The notes: a model not told the origin generated them from the sequence alone. Shown: positions 27,903 to 37,245, numbered from the stretch's first letter. The stretch: 64,000 nucleotides of DNA from Bin5 sp965232575 (GCA_965232575.1 CBDDPZ010000009.1:1-64000); one strand, 5' to 3'. Program-made: numbers and translations.

Positions 27903-29261
27903 TTACGCCCGCCAAGCCTCAGTCATGTTGTGCTGCGGTAGGTCGGGCCCGAGCATGCCGCTCTTGCCCGGTCTGGAATAGCGATGGAAGTAGCTGCCCA
28001 TCAGACGGGAGAGATGTTTGGTCACAGTCACGTGCGCAGGGCTGTCGAAGAGATTCCGGCTCTCGCGAGGGTCAGCGACCAGGTCGAAGAGCTCGTGAGG
28101 CCCGTTCGGATGGCGGCGGACCAGCTTGTATCGTCGCGACCGGGCCATGCGTACCGGACCATACTCGCCAAACTGTACGTCGCGCCAATCCCGCCTCTCT
28201 TCGTTCCCAAAAAGCAAAGGCAACATACTTGAGCCGGGGAAATCAGTTTCGGCCGGCAATTCCGTCTTCCCGATTTCCGCCAGCGTCTGAAAGAGAGCCA
28301 GGTGATCCACCATTTCCCCTCGGCGCACCTGCCCGGAAAAGACACCCGGCCAACTAAACACTAGAGGCACGCGAATCGACTCCTCCAGCATGTTCAGAGG
28401 CAGGGTCGCGTTCCCTTTGCCCCAGATGCCGTGATGACCGCAGTTCAGCCCGTGGTCCGACGTATAAACTACCAGCGTGCTGTCCAGTTTACCGGCCCTC
28501 TCTACGGCTTCCAGAAGACGCCCCGCGATTTCGTCTACGTGGCTGACCGCGGCGTAGTACTGAACCTGCGCCTCCCTCTCGCGACTCCGGTCCACGCTCA
28601 GTGACTCCAGAGCCTGTTCACCAAACTGATAGGATTCTCCGACCGGTATGTCCGCAAGAGCGGCGTTATGATAGCAGCTGGCAAACCTTTCCGGGTGACC
28701 GTGCCAGGGCCCGTGCGTCGCTGTCAGGCCGGCAAGAAGAAAAAACGGGCGTCCATCAACTGCGGAGACAAACTCTACGGCTTGGTCAGCTATGATGTCA
28801 TCGGTGAACCCGCGCATGGTCTCCATTCGACCTTGATTGCAGAATTCGCGCGCCCCTTCGTGAAGTAGAGGATAGGCGCTACCTACGCTGAACCAGGAAT
28901 CGAAACCGGGAGCCGGCGAGTCCTCGTTTCCAACGTGCCACTTGCCTGCCAATCCAGTGTGGTATCCCGCGCTCTGCAGTAGCTGTGGCAGGGTCCGCTC
29001 AGCTGCCAGCCAGGGCCCCCTGTCGAACGACGCCGCAATGTAATCGTGAACCCCGTGCTGCGAGGCCGTCAGTCCCGTCAGTAATGAGGCTCGTGCCGGG
29101 GAACAGACTGGTGTAGGCGTAAAGGCGTTCTCCATGACGACGCCCGAAATGGCCAGACTGTCTAGGTTAGGTGTGATCACTTCCTGATTGCCGTAAGGCC
29201 TGCACGCCCATTGACCATGATCGTCTGTGACAATTAACAGGATATTTGGCTGATAGTCCAT
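27903..29261 (-). CDS. Type I sulfatase (formylglycine-dependent)
   Basis: A 452-residue arylsulfatase-family protein. The C53-S-P-A-R57 motif is the site where Cys becomes formylglycine, followed by LLTGLTASQHG. Metal ligands are at D13-D14 (VTDDHG) and near VYTSDHGLNCGHHG, and the second signature is GKWHVG. The C-terminal domain carries GPVRMARSRRYKLVRR and LFDLVADPRESRNL, typical of sulfatases acting on sugar sulfates. No signal peptide is seen, so it is likely cytoplasmic, or exported by another route. It is the last gene of the minus-strand block. Confidence 0.92.
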   Translation of the reverse strand: MDYQPNILLIVTDDHGQWACRPYGNQEVITPNLDSLAISGVVMENAFTPTPVCSPARASLLTGLTASQHGVHDYIAASFDRGPWLAAERTLPQLLQSAGYHTGLAGKWHVGNEDSPAPGFDSWFSVGSAYPLLHEGAREFCNQGRMETMRGFTDDIIADQAVEFVSAVDGRPFFLLAGLTATHGPWHGHPERFASCYHNAALADIPVGESYQFGEQALESLSVDRSREREAQVQYYAAVSHVDEIAGRLLEAVERAGKLDSTLVVYTSDHGLNCGHHGIWGKGNATLPLNMLEESIRVPLVFSWPGVFSGQVRRGEMVDHLALFQTLAEIGKTELPAETDFPGSSMLPLLFGNEERRDWRDVQFGEYGPVRMARSRRYKLVRRHPNGPHELFDLVADPRESRNLFDSPAHVTVTKHLSRLMGSYFHRYSRPGKSGMLGPDLPQHNMTEAWRA

Positions 29262-29362
29262 AATACTTTGGAGACCCAGCAGAAGTTCGGCGAAAGTTGG
29301 AGGCCAGATTCCTGGTATAGCTGATCAAATGTATAATTCGTCAACCGGAAGCTCCCAGATCT

Positions 29363-30262
29363 CTAGGCCCCTTCAACCGGGAACTGTCCCAGCCCGTAAA
29401 GGTATATGTCCGGATCATCGGGCGGCGTCGCGCCGCTCTCAATGAGCGCCTGCATCGCATTCGCCATCACCGGCCCCAAATAGTGGGGGCACCTGAAGTA
29501 GAAATCGGCCATGGCATCGGCACTGTCACCGACCCATTCATCTCTGCCCTCTGCGTGATTGGAGATGATGCCGACCGACGCCAGGCGCACACCCGCCTTC
29601 CGGAAGACGGGTAATTCGTGTGCCAGAGTATGACCCACTACGTGCGCACCCATATCAGCGTAGACCTGGATCTCTTTAGCGGTCTCAAAGCGCCCCCAAG
29701 CCGTGCAAACATAGATGGCGTTATCGTACACGCCGGCAAACTTTGGCTCCTTCTCTGCCGCTTCAAAAAGGAGCTTGCTCATGATCGGGCAGAAGGGATC
29801 CTTGAAGCGGGCTGACCGCTTGCGCCCACCGAAGAAGGGTTGATCGTCCTCCGGCCTGAAGAACATCATGTAGTCTTTGTTGATCGTGACGCTCCAGGGG
29901 GGCAGCGGCTCGCCCGGCTTGTCCGGTCTCTGAATGCCGCCGACAGAAGCCTCTACCATGGCCCACTGAACCCCTGCCTGTTCCAGCACCCAGGCCACCT
30001 GCTTGGCCGCCAACCAAGGCGTGCGCGGCCGGGAACCCGGTCCCCCTCCGTGGTCCCACATGCCGTGCATTGCCGTGCGCCAGACGTTTTGACCGGCGAT
30101 GCGTAGCAGCTTGAACGGCGCCGAGGGGCCAAATGGCGTGTCGAATCCCTCAAAATAGTCGGTCATCTCAACATTGGGCATCTCCAGGTCTTCGGGGAAA
30201 CGCGCCCCCCAGGTGCCGGAGCCGCCTATCAAAGCATAGCTTGCTGTTGGAATCGTCGTCAC
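29363..30262 (-). CDS. Nucleoside phosphorylase-like (MTAP/PNP superfamily) protein A
   Basis: A 299-residue protein starting at GTG with AGGA eight bases before. The N-terminal phosphate-loop-like YALIGGSGTWG, MVEASVGGIQRP, CTAWGRFETAKEIQVYADMGAHVVGHT and ASVGIISNHAEG follow the order of motifs in methylthioadenosine phosphorylases. However, the usual G-M-T is G-H-T and the phosphate-binding RHG.H region reads MHGMWDHGG. It is therefore an atypical branch whose reaction is uncertain. It is preceded by a second, divergent family member and the ABC genes on the same strand, suggesting use of an imported nucleoside-like compound. Confidence 0.7.
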   Translation of the reverse strand: MTTIPTASYALIGGSGTWGARFPEDLEMPNVEMTDYFEGFDTPFGPSAPFKLLRIAGQNVWRTAMHGMWDHGGGPGSRPRTPWLAAKQVAWVLEQAGVQWAMVEASVGGIQRPDKPGEPLPPWSVTINKDYMMFFRPEDDQPFFGGRKRSARFKDPFCPIMSKLLFEAAEKEPKFAGVYDNAIYVCTAWGRFETAKEIQVYADMGAHVVGHTLAHELPVFRKAGVRLASVGIISNHAEGRDEWVGDSADAMADFYFRCPHYLGPVMANAMQALIESGATPPDDPDIYLYGLGQFPVEGA

Positions 30263-30352
30263 TGTATCTTTCCTGTTCTTTTCTTAGCAGTTGCTTGCGA
30301 ATGCGACTGTATACTTGCCAGGCTCATCATTGATGTGACGGAGCCAGGGCAG

Positions 30353-31339
30353 TCATGCCGGTTGGGTGAGGGATTGACTGAAAACTGGCGGCGCAACGCC
30401 CAGGCTGGTTGTGCATTGGCAGCCCCTGCCGTCCGGAATCGGCATCGAAGCCAGCAGTTCCAGTTCCAGGGACAGTGCGATTTCAGGGAATACCTCGGTG
30501 TACAGGTGGTTGATGGAATCGTGAATGTCGTGCTCCGGCTCCAACCCGTGAGCGTAGTTGCTTACCATGTGGTAGTAGAGAACATGGATGCCAAGGTAAC
30601 GGGACAAAAGCGGGTTGAGGCAGTCGCCGTGCAGGGTAACGATGGGTGGCCGGTCCGGCTGGCATTCGGAAGCGATCTTGGCGACGGCCATCCAGTGCAG
30701 AATGTCGAAATCGGACTCAAAGGTTATCGATTCGGGCACGATCATGGCGACGCGGGTGTCGGCAGGGGTCCGCACCTTTCTGATCTGGCCGCTCTGAACA
30801 TAGGGCGCCAGTTTCGACGCCATCAGCGTCTGCAGCTCCGGGCAAAAGGGATCGCCCAGTAGGAAGCGGCATTTGGACCACATGCTCTCGAACTGCGTGC
30901 CGGGCAGGCCGCGATGCGCCGGCCGCGTGTAGAAACTCCACGGCAGTACGACATCGCCGGGGCGGACGGTGATGTCGCCCTGGCGCCAGTCGGCGATGCC
31001 GGATGTGCCGCCCACCATCATCACCTTCACCCCTGCTTGCCAGATTACCCAGAAACATTTTTCGAAATTGAGGTGATAGAGCGAATCCTCTCCCAAGACC
31101 TCGCCGTACGAGGGAATCCAGATCACGTCGCGCCCGTTTGGCGCGACCAGGTGGACGACCAGCGGCGAGAGCCCGTAAGGCGTGTTCAGCCGTTCCCTGC
31201 TCGAAACGGTCCATCCCTGTGTTACAGCCCGTTCGAGCACGCCGTCGATACCGTATCCCCAGAGGGGACTTCCGGTGAACGAGGCGAAATCGGCGCCAGG
31301 CCCGTCGTACTTTACAGTAGGATCTATTTTCGGGTACAT
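30353..31339 (-). CDS. Nucleoside phosphorylase-like (MTAP/PNP superfamily) protein B
   Basis: A 328-residue protein. Recognisable blocks are NTPYGLSPLVVHLV, GVKVMMVGGTSGIADWRQGDITVRPGDVVLPWSFYTRP and the following FCPELQTL, which parallel the ribose and base site region of MTAP-like phosphorylases. It is distant from protein A despite adjacency (gap 90 bases). The C-terminal 100 residues (YHMVSNYAHGLEPEHDIHDSIN) are histidine-rich and unlike the standard family. The start is ATG with GGAAA upstream. Function within the locus is unknown; the two may form a heteromer. Confidence 0.6.
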   Translation of the reverse strand: MYPKIDPTVKYDGPGADFASFTGSPLWGYGIDGVLERAVTQGWTVSSRERLNTPYGLSPLVVHLVAPNGRDVIWIPSYGEVLGEDSLYHLNFEKCFWVIWQAGVKVMMVGGTSGIADWRQGDITVRPGDVVLPWSFYTRPAHRGLPGTQFESMWSKCRFLLGDPFCPELQTLMASKLAPYVQSGQIRKVRTPADTRVAMIVPESITFESDFDILHWMAVAKIASECQPDRPPIVTLHGDCLNPLLSRYLGIHVLYYHMVSNYAHGLEPEHDIHDSINHLYTEVFPEIALSLELELLASMPIPDGRGCQCTTSLGVAPPVFSQSLTQPA

Positions 31340-31376
31340 GTTGCTTTCCAGTATGCGAAAAGTGGAATGCCGGCAG

Positions 31377-32126
31377 TCAACTCAAGTCCTGTACTTGCCA
31401 GCGGAATAGGTACTTTTCGATAGTTTTTACCAGTATGTAAGCGCCCACCGCCAGCGCACTGGCTAGTATGGTAACAGCCCACACCCTGTCGGCCCGATAC
31501 TGCGACATGCCCTGAACAATCAGATAGCCTAGGCCTTGGCGGGCGAAAAGCCACTCGGCCACGACGGCGCCAATTATGCTGCCGGTAAATGCGATCTCAT
31601 GGGCAGCAATATAGTAGGGAAGTGCGCTTGGCCAGCGGACCTTTGTGAAGATCTCCCATTGGCTGGAATCCAAAGTTTGCATCCGATCCAGCAGAACTGA
31701 GTCGGCCGACTTCAGCCCTTTAGTCACATTTGCCAATATTGGGAAGAAAGTCACCAGAACGACAATAATTATTTTTGGCAGCGGCGTGTCGCCCAAAATA
31801 ATAATCAGGATGGCGGCGATCGTAACAAATGGTACGTTCTTGACAATTACAGTCCAGGGAATGGCAAGGGCCTCGAACCAGGGCAAGTACAGGAAGGAGA
31901 CCGACAGGGCGATAGCGATCGCATTGGCAACAGCGTAGCCGGTCAGTGCCTCGATAATCGTGATCCTGGTATGAAAGAGCAGAATCTCCCTTTCGGTCCA
32001 TAGCACATCTGCCACCATATCGGGCGGCGGCAACAGAAAGGAAGGAAATCCCGAAATCTGAATCGCCAATACCCAAAGAATGGGCACGGAAACAAACATG
32101 ATAAGGTACGCAAGCCGTTCGTTCAT
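31377..32126 (-). CDS. ABC transporter permease (SsuC/TauC/ThiX-like)
   Basis: A 249-residue inner-membrane permease with about six helices. The coupling loop AHEIAFTGSIIGAVVAEWLFARQGLGYLI and FEALAIPWTVIVKNVPFVTIAAIL are typical of nitrate/sulfonate/thiamine-precursor importers. It is 96 bases downstream of its ATPase gene on the minus strand. Only one permease gene is present, so it should act as a homodimer. Confidence 0.9.
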   Translation of the reverse strand: MNERLAYLIMFVSVPILWVLAIQISGFPSFLLPPPDMVADVLWTEREILLFHTRITIIEALTGYAVANAIAIALSVSFLYLPWFEALAIPWTVIVKNVPFVTIAAILIIILGDTPLPKIIIVVLVTFFPILANVTKGLKSADSVLLDRMQTLDSSQWEIFTKVRWPSALPYYIAAHEIAFTGSIIGAVVAEWLFARQGLGYLIVQGMSQYRADRVWAVTILASALAVGAYILVKTIEKYLFRWQVQDLS

Positions 32127-32222
32127 GATGATACCCTGACGGGAGTTGCGAACTAAGTTTGTACCAGAGCAACCTGCATAGCGGCCTACGGTTGCTTCGG
32201 CTGTCTGACGGTTAGTAGTCTG

Positions 32223-32975
32223 TTAATCGCTCAATTCGACTGCGCGGTAGAGCGAAGAACGCACGCGTGCTACTTCGCGCAAGAAGTTCTCGTCGGTGCG
32301 AAAGGCTCTGGAACGCGGTCGGGGCAACTCGATTTCGATCACTTCGGCAATTCGACCGGGCCGGGCCGAGAGAACGACCACCCGGTCGGACAAGATTGTA
32401 GCCTCCTCCACGCTGTGCGTGACAAAGATCACGGTTTTGGCTGAACGACTCAAAACGCCGCCCAGCCATTCACCCATCGATTCACGCGTCAATTCGTCCA
32501 AGGCGCCGAACGGTTCGTCCAGCAGCAAAATGTCTGGATCGTGAACGAGAGCGGCGGCAATGTTGACCCGCTGCTGCATCCCACCGGAAAGTTGGTGCGG
32601 GTAGTGGTGGTGAAACTCGCCCAGGCCAAAGTCGGTTAACAGCTCGTCTGGCGACAACGCGCCGTCACGGCCCGTAATCTCCAACGTCATCCGCACATTT
32701 CTCAGTGCAGTGCGAGAAGCCAGCAAGGCCGGGCGCTGAAACGCAACACCGATCTGGTGCTGGCGGCAGGCGTTTCTCGGCGTGTCGCCGTTCACCAGTA
32801 CACTCCCGCCGCTCGGTTCCTCCAGCCCGGCTGCAATGCGCAACATCGTCGTCTTGCCGCAGCCCGACGGGCCGATCAGAGTGACAAACTCGCCGTCCTG
32901 TATGGTCAGGCTGACGTCCTGTAACGCTTCGACGTCACCGAACTGCTTGTCGACCCGCGAAAACTCGATTGCCAA
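32223..32975 (-). CDS. ABC transporter ATP-binding protein (SsuB/TauB-like)
   Basis: A 250-residue ATPase starting at TTG with GGAG ten bases upstream. Walker A is GPSGCGKTT (about 35-43), the signature LSGGMQQRVNIAAAL, Walker B DILLLDEPFGALDE and the H-loop FVTHSVEEA. Only 24 bases separate it from the binding-protein gene upstream. It energises the permease at 31377. Confidence 0.92.
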   Translation of the reverse strand: MAIEFSRVDKQFGDVEALQDVSLTIQDGEFVTLIGPSGCGKTTMLRIAAGLEEPSGGSVLVNGDTPRNACRQHQIGVAFQRPALLASRTALRNVRMTLEITGRDGALSPDELLTDFGLGEFHHHYPHQLSGGMQQRVNIAAALVHDPDILLLDEPFGALDELTRESMGEWLGGVLSRSAKTVIFVTHSVEEATILSDRVVVLSARPGRIAEVIEIELPRPRSRAFRTDENFLREVARVRSSLYRAVELSD

Positions 32976-32999
32976 AGTCTTGCTTCTCCGATTGTGCCC

Positions 33000-34148
33000 C
33001 TACTCGCACGCGGGCAGTTCCATTTGTTCAAACTGAATCATTGAGGCCACTTGCGCATTCCAACGGTCAGGGGACATGTGGCCTAGTGGAAGTTCGCCAT
33101 CTCCCATAACCAGATTCTCTTGAAGCTGGAACCGGCGCAGAGCCTGTTCCTTGGTTAATTGGGCATCTACAGCATACCTGACGGCTATCTCGGCTGATTC
33201 TTCCGGGTTGCGCTGCACATGCATAAGGCCCCGAATTACCGCGGCCAGATAGCGGCTAACCAGATCGGGGTTTTCCTCCAAAGTGGCCCGCCGCACGGTC
33301 AGGACTTCTGAATAGTCATCCCAGCCCCATTCGCTGAACTGAAACGCGACCCAGTTCATGTACCCTTGCTCTTCCATCAAACGCGTTTCGTTGATTAACC
33401 AGGCCCCGGTGTAATCCATCTCGCCGGCCAGAACTGGATCCGGCGTGAAGCCGGTTTCGACAAGCTCCACTTCGTCGGAGGAGATTCCGTACGTGCGGGA
33501 TAAGAAGTCAAAGTAGTGGCCTTCACCTTCATGTATGCCAACCGTCTTGCCGATGAAGTCCTGAGGCGTCAGCTTCTTTTCTGAACGCTGATCCGTCGGC
33601 GTGTCATGATCCAGCCCCAGCCAAATATATGGACTGTGTTTGATCAAGGACCCTACGGCGACGAGGTCGGCCCCGCCAGGACCGGAAATGAACACGGGAA
33701 TCAGACCGCCCCCGGCACTGACGGCGAAATCCACGCCTCCGTCTGCCAGAGTCGGCAAGTGGCCAAATCCGGGCATGCCACGCACCAATTCGACCTCCAG
33801 ACAAAGATCGCTGAAGAATCCCAGCTCCACCGCGTTGTACCAGGGCGCCCCGCCGTCGTTCAGTATCCAGGACATGCCAACTTTGACCTTGTCCACGCTC
33901 TCGCAGTTCATAGGTTCCCGGGCAACTTCGAGGTCGGGCAACAGATCGTTGGTGAAATAGCTCTCCGCAGGGAAATTCTCCTCGACACAGGCCAGAATGC
34001 GTTGAAATTCAGCATCACTATCACCGGCTTCTTCCGTGGCCGCGCCATTCTCACCGTCAACTGAGGGGATAGCCACAGGAGCGGCACAGGCGCTTAACAA
34101 GAGTGCCAGGCCGGCCAGCATCAAGACGGGAAGTTTAGGACGGGTCAT
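33000..34148 (-). CDS. NMT1/THI5-like ABC substrate-binding lipoprotein, copy B
   Basis: A 382-residue lipoprotein. The ATG at 34148 is chosen because it opens a signal peptide with lipobox LLSAC (Cys21) and has AGGAAG before it; the longer frame to 34208 has no such features. Blocks KVGMSWILNDGGAPWYNAVELGFF, HLPTLADGGVDFAVSAGGG and LTPQDFIGKTVGIHEGEGHYFDFL are those of the SsuA/NMT1 family, which bind sulfonates, pyrimidine precursors or similar compounds. It is a close paralogue of the next gene upstream (copy A): most residues are shared from LACVEENFPAESYFTN to the end. Confidence 0.88.
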   Translation of the reverse strand: MTRPKLPVLMLAGLALLLSACAAPVAIPSVDGENGAATEEAGDSDAEFQRILACVEENFPAESYFTNDLLPDLEVAREPMNCESVDKVKVGMSWILNDGGAPWYNAVELGFFSDLCLEVELVRGMPGFGHLPTLADGGVDFAVSAGGGLIPVFISGPGGADLVAVGSLIKHSPYIWLGLDHDTPTDQRSEKKLTPQDFIGKTVGIHEGEGHYFDFLSRTYGISSDEVELVETGFTPDPVLAGEMDYTGAWLINETRLMEEQGYMNWVAFQFSEWGWDDYSEVLTVRRATLEENPDLVSRYLAAVIRGLMHVQRNPEESAEIAVRYAVDAQLTKEQALRRFQLQENLVMGDGELPLGHMSPDRWNAQVASMIQFEQMELPACE

Positions 34149-34260
34149 TGTCCAGATCTTCCTGAATTGACTGTAACGATGGTGATAAAGATTTGGAGCG
34201 ATTATCATTTATGAGGACTAAGGAATACCATTACTATTTTTTGCCCGCAACGCAAAAGCA

Positions 34261-34295
34261 AGCTAAGGACAAGAGCAACGCCCTTGTCCTTAGCT
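34261..34295 (-). terminator. Strong hairpin between the two NMT1-type binding-protein genes
   Basis: A perfect 13-bp stem (AGCTAAGGACAAG at 34261-34273 with its complement at 34283-34295) closes a 9-base loop. Read on the minus strand it is followed by a T-rich stretch (TGCTTTTGCG). It sits about 100 bases after the copy A stop and about 110 before the copy B start. It can end or attenuate transcription so that copy A is expressed far above the rest of the operon. Confidence 0.7.
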
Positions 34296-34398
34296 GCCTC
34301 AAGGTAAGCAAGGCTTTGGCTGCGTTCACTGCAGCGCGCCAAGACGCGGGAACCAACTACACTTTCGCTGCCGCAGGACATGCCGCCTGGCGCCCAGA

Positions 34399-35568
34399 CT
34401 ACTGGCAGGCCTCTAGCTCCAGTTGGTCATACTGGATCATCGAGGCCACCTGGGTATTCCATCGCTCGGCCGACATGTGAGAAACGGGAAGGTCGTCGCT
34501 TCCGAGCACCAAGGCTTCCTGTAGCTCGAAGCGCCGGAGGGCCTGTTCCCTGGTGAGCTGGGCGTCAACGCCGTACACGACCGCGATATCAGCGGACTCC
34601 TCAGGATTCTCGAGCAGGTAGTTCAATCCCTGTGTTTGAGCGGCCAGGAAGCGGCGCACGAGATCGGGATTCTCCTCAAAGGTTTCCCGGCGCACCACGG
34701 TTACATCCCCGTAGCCGTCCCATCCCCAATCGCTGAATCGGAAGGCGACCCAGTTCATGAAGCCTTTCTCTTCCAGGAGACGCGGCTGGTTGACGATCCA
34801 GGCGCCGATATAGTCCATTGCGCCCACCAAGACAGGATCCGGAGTGAAACCGGCCTCCATCAGCTCGACCTGATCGGTTGGAATACCGTGCTTGTTGGCC
34901 ATGAAAGAGAACAGGTAGTCGTCATTGCCTTGGAGCCCGACCTTCTTGCCAATAAAGTCTTGCGGCGTCAATACCTTGTCGGAGCGCTGGTCCTGGGGCG
35001 TGTCGGGATCCAGGCCCAGCCAGATATAAGGACTGTGCTTGAGGAAAGTGCCGACCGCAACCACGTCAGCCGGTGTGGGGCTGGAGACGATGGACGGCAC
35101 GCGACTGCCGCCGGCTACAACGGCAATATCCACCGCGCCGCCGGCGAGCGTCTGCAGATGGTCTACGCCCGGTCCGCCAGCCACCAGCTCAACCTCCAGG
35201 CAGACATCGGCGAAGAAACCGAGTTCGATCGCGTTGTACCACGGCGCTTCTTCGTCGTTCAGCACCCAGGGCATTCCGACCTTAATGCTATCGACGCTGT
35301 CGCATTCCATCGGTTCCCAGGCTGCATCGACAGCAGGCAGAAGTTCATTGGTAAAGTAGCTTTCCGCCGGAAAGTTTTCCTCGACGCAGGCCAGAATTCG
35401 TTCAAACTCGGCCTCGCTGTCGGCTTCGGCCCCTTCCGCCATCGGCTTTTCCTCAGCCTCCATCCGCTCTTCTTCAGCTGCAGGCGCGGCGGGAGCCTGC
35501 GCAACACAGGCGCTCAGCGCGAGTGCAAGAACGGCAAGTAACAGGAGTGAAACAGTTGAGCGGTTCAT
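34399..35568 (-). CDS. NMT1/THI5-like ABC substrate-binding lipoprotein, copy A
   Basis: A 389-residue lipoprotein with lipobox ALSAC (Cys21) and an Ala/Glu-rich linker (about 22-50). It is homologous to copy B over the whole mature part: KVGMPWVLNDEEAPWYNAIELGFFADVCLEVELV, AGGAVDIAVVAGGSRVPSIV and LTPQDFIGKKVGLQGNDDYLFSFM. GGAG lies before the ATG. The binding-loop stretches differ between copies (GGGLIPVFIS against GGSRVPSIVS), so they may recognise different but related ligands for one membrane complex. It is followed by the terminator-like hairpin at 34261. Confidence 0.88.
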   Translation of the reverse strand: MNRSTVSLLLLAVLALALSACVAQAPAAPAAEEERMEAEEKPMAEGAEADSEAEFERILACVEENFPAESYFTNELLPAVDAAWEPMECDSVDSIKVGMPWVLNDEEAPWYNAIELGFFADVCLEVELVAGGPGVDHLQTLAGGAVDIAVVAGGSRVPSIVSSPTPADVVAVGTFLKHSPYIWLGLDPDTPQDQRSDKVLTPQDFIGKKVGLQGNDDYLFSFMANKHGIPTDQVELMEAGFTPDPVLVGAMDYIGAWIVNQPRLLEEKGFMNWVAFRFSDWGWDGYGDVTVVRRETFEENPDLVRRFLAAQTQGLNYLLENPEESADIAVVYGVDAQLTREQALRRFELQEALVLGSDDLPVSHMSAERWNTQVASMIQYDQLELEACQ

Positions 35569-35670
35569 GGATGACGTCTCCTTTGAATGAATCTACAAGA
35601 GTCAATAACGCTATGTATCTTTGTCGCAACTGAGGTCAACTTCAGGCCGGTCGTTCCCTACCCCTTGGAG

Positions 35671-36402
35671 TCAGGCGGGATAGTCATCGCGACGGAAATA
35701 GGCTTTGTCGAGCGTGCCGTTGCTTGAGGTCACATCGGATGTCACCCAATGTGTTGCATAGCCGCGCCGCCACCTGTCCGACTCATTGCGGTGGGAAGTA
35801 TGCAGCGCTTGGCTGTGGTGAAAAACGACACCCCCCTTTTTGACGAGGGCCAGCGACTCTTTCTGCAGATCGATCAACTCCGGTGGCGGCACCAGGTTGT
35901 ACGGTTCGCCGGGTACCGATTCGTGCGGCAGGATCGGCCCTTTGTGCGAACCGTCGATGTAGCGCAGGCAGCCATTTTCCTTGCCCACGTCATCAAGGGC
36001 TATCCAGGCAGTGATTACATGGTCGCCGGGGTCGCACTGGAAATAGAAGTTGTCCTGGTGGTAGGGCTTGGCCGAACCGAATTGGGGTGGTTTCATGAAG
36101 ATCTGATCGCCCGACAATAGGGGCGCAGCGCCTAGCAGTTCCGCCAACAACTTGGTCAGACGCCGGTCCAAAATGAATGTCTGAAATTCCTCCTTCTTCA
36201 GAAATGGCCTGTCGATCTTGCGCGGCGCGATCTCACCATCATCCGATTTGTCGACGACATAGCCGTCGCCATCGTCTCTCAACTCCTGCTGGCTGAGGTC
36301 AAGTGCAATCCGGGCAATCCGGTCGGCCTCTTCGCGGCTGAAAACCCCCTCTTCGACCGCCCAACCCTTTTCCCAATAATGACGGTAAGTTTCTGAACCC
36401 AT
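35671..36402 (-). CDS. Phytanoyl-CoA dioxygenase (PhyH) family protein
   Basis: A 243-residue Fe(II)/2-oxoglutarate dioxygenase. The ATG at 36402 follows GGGAGG by 5 bases and is preferred to the in-frame ATG at 36504. The iron site is H115-x-D117 (PYHQDNFYF) and H201 (QALHTSHRN); 2-oxoglutarate would be held by an Arg in the RWRRGY segment. ENGCLRYIDGSHKGP is a typical PhyH block. Its substrate is unknown; bacterial members act on small alkyl or natural-product substrates. It may be transcribed with the binding-protein genes downstream, from the gap at 36403-36600. Confidence 0.9.
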   Translation of the reverse strand: MGSETYRHYWEKGWAVEEGVFSREEADRIARIALDLSQQELRDDGDGYVVDKSDDGEIAPRKIDRPFLKKEEFQTFILDRRLTKLLAELLGAAPLLSGDQIFMKPPQFGSAKPYHQDNFYFQCDPGDHVITAWIALDDVGKENGCLRYIDGSHKGPILPHESVPGEPYNLVPPPELIDLQKESLALVKKGGVVFHHSQALHTSHRNESDRWRRGYATHWVTSDVTSSNGTLDKAYFRRDDYPA

Positions 36403-37245
36403 GCCGGCCTCCCTTGGAAAATGGACGCAACTGAACGATTGGATTTCCCTCTCACGGGAACAATTATGCCATAAATGACCGGTTTTCGCCTGATCTTGGG
36501 GCAAGTGAATGCCGAAACCTCTCTTGCCTCGGCACAGCAGTCCCTTTCACGCATGGCATGCTCTCCTCCTTTTGTCTGAAAGAATCCTGCGGACAGGTTT
36601 TCTTAAAGAGCGCAGGCGATACGAATCATCTTGATGGCTTTGCAAACTGGCCGACCGACCCTCCCAGAACACGAGCTGCATAGACCGATTTTAGGGCCTT
36701 TGACATTACCCAGGATATACAGTATGATGCCACCAAACCGACGACAGAATTCCCAAACGCAAACCAGCGCTAACGCCCAGCCCAGACTTCCAAAGCGGGG
36801 GCGTTGTGATTGACCAAAAAGGATGCAGAGTACTCTGTCGCCCGGCAACAGACCTCAACTTGCTTACGAACCGGATTTTCCTACCGTCCAGCGTTAAACT
36901 CCACTCTGATGGCGCAGTCATCAGAAATTCCAGCCATGGGATTCGATACCTGGCCAAATTGTTCCAATCCAGCGGGGCCTGCTGTTTCGCGAAGATGGTA
37001 CCCTACCGGCCAGTTACCCTTTGACAGGCACTGCTTCCAATCAGCGAGGTCCCGTTCGTTTTACATCCCTAGGTCTTGAGTTTGCGAGCGAGCGTCTTCA
37101 TTTAGAAAGGAGGTGACTGGATAAAGACTCAGATAACTGTTCTTGTTTAGGTGGCTTCAAACTGATGCCGCCAATTCATCAGTTCCAGGCAGGATTTCAC
37201 TGCGCGCCACACCGGGGCGCAACAATTCAGCAAGGAGTGAAAAGC
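36403..37245. other. Intergenic region of 843 bases with no gene recognised
   Basis: The stretch separates a minus-strand PhyH gene from a plus-strand binding-protein gene. Short frames in it have no protein-like composition or ribosome sites, apart from upstream extension of the flanking genes. Its base composition is lower in GC than the genes. It contains one good promoter at 36700 and otherwise nothing I can identify. Confidence 0.6.
36700..36728 (+). promoter_or_regulatory. Sigma-70-type promoter
   Basis: A perfect -35 TTGACA (36700-36705), a 17-base spacer and TATGAT (36723-36728). It points at the binding-protein gene starting at 37246 and would give a leader of about 510 bases, unusually long. 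An unrecognised leader element, or a small RNA ending before the gene, are possible. Confidence 0.6.

Noticed and set aside
37020..37048. TTGACA at 37020 as a promoter for the binding-protein gene
   Set aside because: No -10-like hexamer lies 16-18 bases downstream.
36806..37079. Two overlapping short plus-strand frames in the gap before the second importer
   Set aside because: No ribosome sites, no recognisable motifs and low-complexity composition; treated as non-coding.
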